Assembly: GCF_024539815.1 (NCBI RefSeq)
Contig: NZ_JAHHIU010000084.1
Coordinates: 41,078-105,077 of the forward strand
DNA: 64,000 nucleotides
DNA from: Streptomyces hayashii
GTDB lineage: Bacteria > Actinomycetota > Actinomycetes > Streptomycetales > Streptomycetaceae
Direction: 5' to 3'
How positions within the stretch are numbered: the stretch's first letter is position 1; each line of letters starts with the position of its first letter. Positions 61,502 to 64,000 of the stretch are shown here, in pieces. Below the pieces are notes generated by a model that worked only from the letters and a program-made list of their open reading frames with translations, was not told the DNA's origin and ran no database searches. The translations under genes and the position numbers were made by a program.

Positions 61502-62784
61502 CAGGCGGTGAGAGCGAAGTCGTCGGGATTGAAGGGCTTGTCGGGGCTCAGGTGGGGGATGAGCAGGTGCGCGGCCAGGCGCGGGGGCACCGCGTTGCCG
61601 ATCTGGGAAAACTGCTGGCCCTTGTTGCCCTGCCACGGGTAGTCGGCGGGGAAGGTCTGCAGGAGGCCCGCCTCGCGGGCGGTGATCCTGATCGGCGGCG
61701 GTGCCGCTGCCGGCTCGGCGTCCTCGGCCCGGCCCGCGGGTTCGGCGACCCAGGTGCACTCGTTGGCCCGGTGACCGAAGAACAGGGTGCCGGCGGGCTC
61801 GGTGAGGGAACGCACGGTGGCGTTGGTCTGGTTGTTGCTGCGCAGCGACCACGACCAGCGGGATGCCTCGGCGGTGAACGCGGACGCCGGCGCATCTGCG
61901 GGGAGGTTGTCGCGAACACCGTGCCGGGCGGCTCGGCCGGAAACCTCTGGGCGGGAGGCCAGGACGGTCTCCGTGTCACGGGCTGCCCAGGTGCCCCGGG
62001 CGCGGGCGTCGGCGAGCGACTTACGGGACCCGGACGGGAACGGCTCGGGGCCCCCGCCCGGGCCGCCCCCGGCGCACACGGTGGGCACGGGACGATCGGT
62101 GGCCCCCCACCCGAGCGCCCGCGCCATCGACACCCACCGCTCCCGGCCCGGCCCGAACAGCGACTCGGGCTCGGCGACGTGGGCGTGCGTGGGCGGCGGA
62201 GGCCCGGCGGTCCGGACGCGGGAGGCGAGCAGAATCGCCCGCCTGCGGGTCTGCGGGACACCGTAATCGGCCGCGTTGAGGATCCCCGTCCACACCGAGA
62301 AACCCCATCCGCGCAGCACAGCGGCGTACTGCCGCCACAGCGGAAGGACGTCGGGGACCTCCTCCATCACCACCCACTCCGGCTCGCCCACCGCGTGCAG
62401 GGCATGCAGGTAACGCATCGGCTCGGCGGCGAGGAGGGAACGTTCGTCCGCGCACGCGCCGAGGAGCTGCTCGCGGGTGTCGCGTCCGGCGGCGAGGTCG
62501 GCGACGGCCTGGTGGACGAGTGCCTGGTCGACCAGACCCAACCGCTTGCCGGCCATCGACCACGCCTGGCACGGCGGGGAAGCGATGAATCCGAGAACCC
62601 GCCCCGAGAAGATCCACACGGGATAGGCCGCGACGTCGGTCCGGATCGTCAACTGGCCCGCCCGCGCACGGGTCTTGCAGGCCCACTCGTCCCATTCCAG
62701 ACCGATGTCCCGCGCCCCGAGAACCGTCAGGGCATGGCTCCAGCCGCCGGGGCCGGCGAACAGGTCGAGGATGATCCGCCTCAC
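61501..62784 (-). CDS. C5-cytosine DNA methyltransferase
   Basis: 427 residues. Motif I D-L-F-A-G-P-G-G (7-14); catalytic motif IV with Cys72 (FIASPPCQAWS); motif VI is E-E-V-P-D-V (141-146) in place of the usual E-N-V; motif VIII NAADYGVPQTRRRAILLAS; and motifs IX-X with LLQTFPADYPWQGNKGQQFS and QIGNAVPPRLA. All are in standard order, so it should methylate cytosine at C5 in a specific sequence. Start GTG 62784 overlaps the upstream stop (GTGA). No paired restriction enzyme is next to it, so it may be an orphan or protective methylase of the mobile element. Confidence 0.9.
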   Translation of the reverse strand: MRRIILDLFAGPGGWSHALTVLGARDIGLEWDEWACKTRARAGQLTIRTDVAAYPVWIFSGRVLGFIASPPCQAWSMAGKRLGLVDQALVHQAVADLAAGRDTREQLLGACADERSLLAAEPMRYLHALHAVGEPEWVVMEEVPDVLPLWRQYAAVLRGWGFSVWTGILNAADYGVPQTRRRAILLASRVRTAGPPPPTHAHVAEPESLFGPGRERWVSMARALGWGATDRPVPTVCAGGGPGGGPEPFPSGSRKSLADARARGTWAARDTETVLASRPEVSGRAARHGVRDNLPADAPASAFTAEASRWSWSLRSNNQTNATVRSLTEPAGTLFFGHRANECTWVAEPAGRAEDAEPAAAPPPIRITAREAGLLQTFPADYPWQGNKGQQFSQIGNAVPPRLAAHLLIPHLSPDKPFNPDDFALTA

Positions 62785-63776
62785 GAGGCCAGGCCGAAGT
62801 CGTCCTGAACCGGCTCGGGTTCGGAGCTGCGGCACGCCCACGGGGAGCAGCCGTCGACCACCCCCGTCTCCAGTTCCTCCACGACGCCGGCACGGTCGTC
62901 GAGTTCCTGCTGGCGGGCGGCCCACTCGGCGGCCGTGACGTGGTCGATGGGGGCCTGGTCGAGTGGGATGCGGGAGCGGTGCAGGAATGCCTGCCCGAGC
63001 AGCGGGTTCCCGGAGGCGTTGGCGCGGGCGTTGCCCTGACGGATGGCCGCGTCGAAGGCGACCACGTCCGCCCATTCCTCAGGACTGGTATCCCGGATAT
63101 TTCTCCATTGCTGATTTCCGTGAAATGGGCAACCCAGACAGCTCGATTTTGGCGTGTCTGCCAGGCCGATGGAGGTCAGGTAACGGACGCAATCCGTGCG
63201 GGACCAATTGAGATCGATGAGCGGGTGCCGGTTGTGCATGTACTTGACGTCTGCGTCCTTGGCCCGGTGGAACTCGTCGGTCGATATTCCCACCCACTGC
63301 TCGACGAATACGTCCTTGGGTATGCGGGTCGGGTAGGGGTATCCGAGGAGTTCCCGAACTTTCTTCTTGATGGGCTTAATTTTATATTCCCCGGTGCACT
63401 GGCGCCTGGTCATGCCTTGCTTCCCGTCCTGGTTGAGGACGTAGAGAGGCATGGAAGCGAACCGGTGCGCGGGATCGAGGGCGTCGTCGCGGATGTTTCC
63501 CGAAGAGACTCTGAGGACGGGTATTCCTGCGGGGGTGGCGATGTCCCGTTCGAGACGGTCGAGATGGTCGTACACCGCCTGGGGCTCCCAGCCGGTATCG
63601 GCGAAAATGGCGTAATCGGCCTTCGGGAGAATTCCTCGCGCGGACAGGGCGAGCAGAGTGCTGGACTGGACTCCGGCACCCAGGGAAATGCAGGTGAGGG
63701 AAGGTATTTCGGAAATGGCGGTGCGCTTTCGGGTGAGGGTCGATGAGGTGTGTGAAGAGAGTGCGGGGGACGTCAG
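62781..63776 (-). CDS. PP-loop / PAPS-reductase-like ATP pyrophosphatase
   Basis: 331 residues if translation starts at CTG 63776. The PP-loop S-L-G-A-G-V-Q-S-S lies at residues 31-39 and is followed by ADYAIFADTGWEPQAVYDHL. Later come GMTRRQCTGEYKIKPIKKKV and a Cys cluster in KSSCLGCPFHGNQQW. PAPS-reductase-like proteins activate substrates with ATP; in phages and plasmids they are often linked to DNA modification. A GTG at 63575 would cut away the PP-loop, and no ATG/GTG/TTG exists between there and 63776. The CTG overlaps the upstream stop as CTGA, exactly where coupled initiation would occur. Confidence 0.75.
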   Translation of the reverse strand: MTSPALSSHTSSTLTRKRTAISEIPSLTCISLGAGVQSSTLLALSARGILPKADYAIFADTGWEPQAVYDHLDRLERDIATPAGIPVLRVSSGNIRDDALDPAHRFASMPLYVLNQDGKQGMTRRQCTGEYKIKPIKKKVRELLGYPYPTRIPKDVFVEQWVGISTDEFHRAKDADVKYMHNRHPLIDLNWSRTDCVRYLTSIGLADTPKSSCLGCPFHGNQQWRNIRDTSPEEWADVVAFDAAIRQGNARANASGNPLLGQAFLHRSRIPLDQAPIDHVTAAEWAARQQELDDRAGVVEELETGVVDGCSPWACRSSEPEPVQDDFGLAS

Positions 63777-63958
63777 CGCCGGGCACGGAGCAGGCTGGCC
63801 GGAGCGGGCACGGGAGATGCGGCCGGGGTGATGGTCAGCGGCGGGTACCCGATGAGCGCCCCGAGGGTGGCGATGCCGGGGGTGGTGAGGCGTACGCGGT
63901 CGTCCGGCTGGACGCAGTAGTACAAGGCGTCGCCGGAGTCCGCAGTGGGGGAAGTCAT
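63773..63958 (-). CDS. Small hypothetical protein upstream of the PP-loop gene
   Basis: 61 residues from ATG 63958 (preceded by a GGGAGACGAT site). The sequence has YYCVQPDDRVRLTTPGIATL and a Pro/Ala-rich end; no family recognised. Its stop overlaps the proposed CTG start of the PP-loop gene. It probably begins the operon dcm-side block on this mobile element, but the region upstream continues past the window end. Confidence 0.55.
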   Translation of the reverse strand: MTSPTADSGDALYYCVQPDDRVRLTTPGIATLGALIGYPPLTITPAASPVPAPASLLRARR

Positions 63959-64000
63959 CGTCTCCCAGGGGTGGTTGGCGTGCGCTGGCCCGTTCCCGGG

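Noticed and set aside
1..64000. tRNA or rRNA genes and tRNA-linked attachment sites
   Set aside because: No T-loop, acceptor-stem or rRNA-like sequence was noticed; the transposon site is protein-coding.

Overview
The window looks like an accessory chromosomal region (genomic island) of a Streptomyces or close relative. The DNA is very GC-rich with strong third-position GC. GTG and TTG starts are common, genes sit in long runs joined by 1-4 nt overlaps, and Streptomyces-typical families occur (DUF317, IS4, NUDIX/aminoglycoside-kinase neighbours, Wadjet type II). No rRNA, tRNA or housekeeping operon was seen; the only housekeeping sequences are decayed fragments (valS tail, ATP-dependent DNA ligase, a probable cse1/casA fragment).

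Layout. (1) 33-6138: a complete Tn554-like element with tnpA/tnpB tyrosine recombinases, tnpC, and a three-gene PadR operon as cargo. It is inserted inside a DUF5655/NucS-like nuclease gene. Both junctions carry the hexamer TCGAGT, and joining the flanks restores the reading frame exactly. (2) 6.8-8.5 kb: decayed DNA (cse1-like and ligase pseudogenes). (3) 8.65-15.8 kb, minus strand: eight tightly coupled genes (NUDIX, thymidylate-kinase-like, a DUF4254-kinase-nucleotidyltransferase fusion, phosphoribosyltransferase, GT9 glycosyltransferase, APH-like protein, SDR, histidine phosphatase). They face a plus-strand group of HTH regulator, isochorismatase-like hydrolase and FAD oxidoreductase. I infer an uncharacterised nucleotide/sugar pathway. 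(4) 19.4-24.8 kb: a lipase-like hydrolase divergent from a 1455-residue caspase-STAND-WD40 protein, a probable abortive-infection module. (5) 24.8-26.1 kb: IS481-type and valS relics.

(6) 26.1-46.1 kb: a large helicase/methylase operon on the minus strand. In transcription order it has a Ser/Thr kinase, an SNF2 helicase (DrmD-like), a 1831-residue N6-adenine methylase (DrmMI-like), a 2250-residue DEAD-box/DUF1998 helicase, and a UvrD-type helicase with a RelE/ParE-like N-terminus. A PD-(D/E)XK nuclease gene converges on it. It resembles class 1 DISARM and Druantia without matching either, and is the best candidate here for an undescribed defence system. (7) 46.4-55.0 kb: a complete Wadjet type II system, jetA-jetB-jetC-jetD. 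(8) 55.1-56.7 kb: an IS4-family element with perfect 30-bp ends and a C-terminal frameshift in its transposase. (9) 56.7-58.7 kb: NUDIX, APH-like kinase, and a second NUDIX gene killed by one amber codon. (10) 58.9-64 kb: mobile-element genes (DUF317, DnaB-N-like protein, C5-cytosine methylase, PP-loop/PAPS-reductase-like enzyme with an apparent CTG start, small ORF).

Overall this is a defence island bounded and interrupted by mobile elements. Assignments rest on reading motifs by eye; no database search was run.
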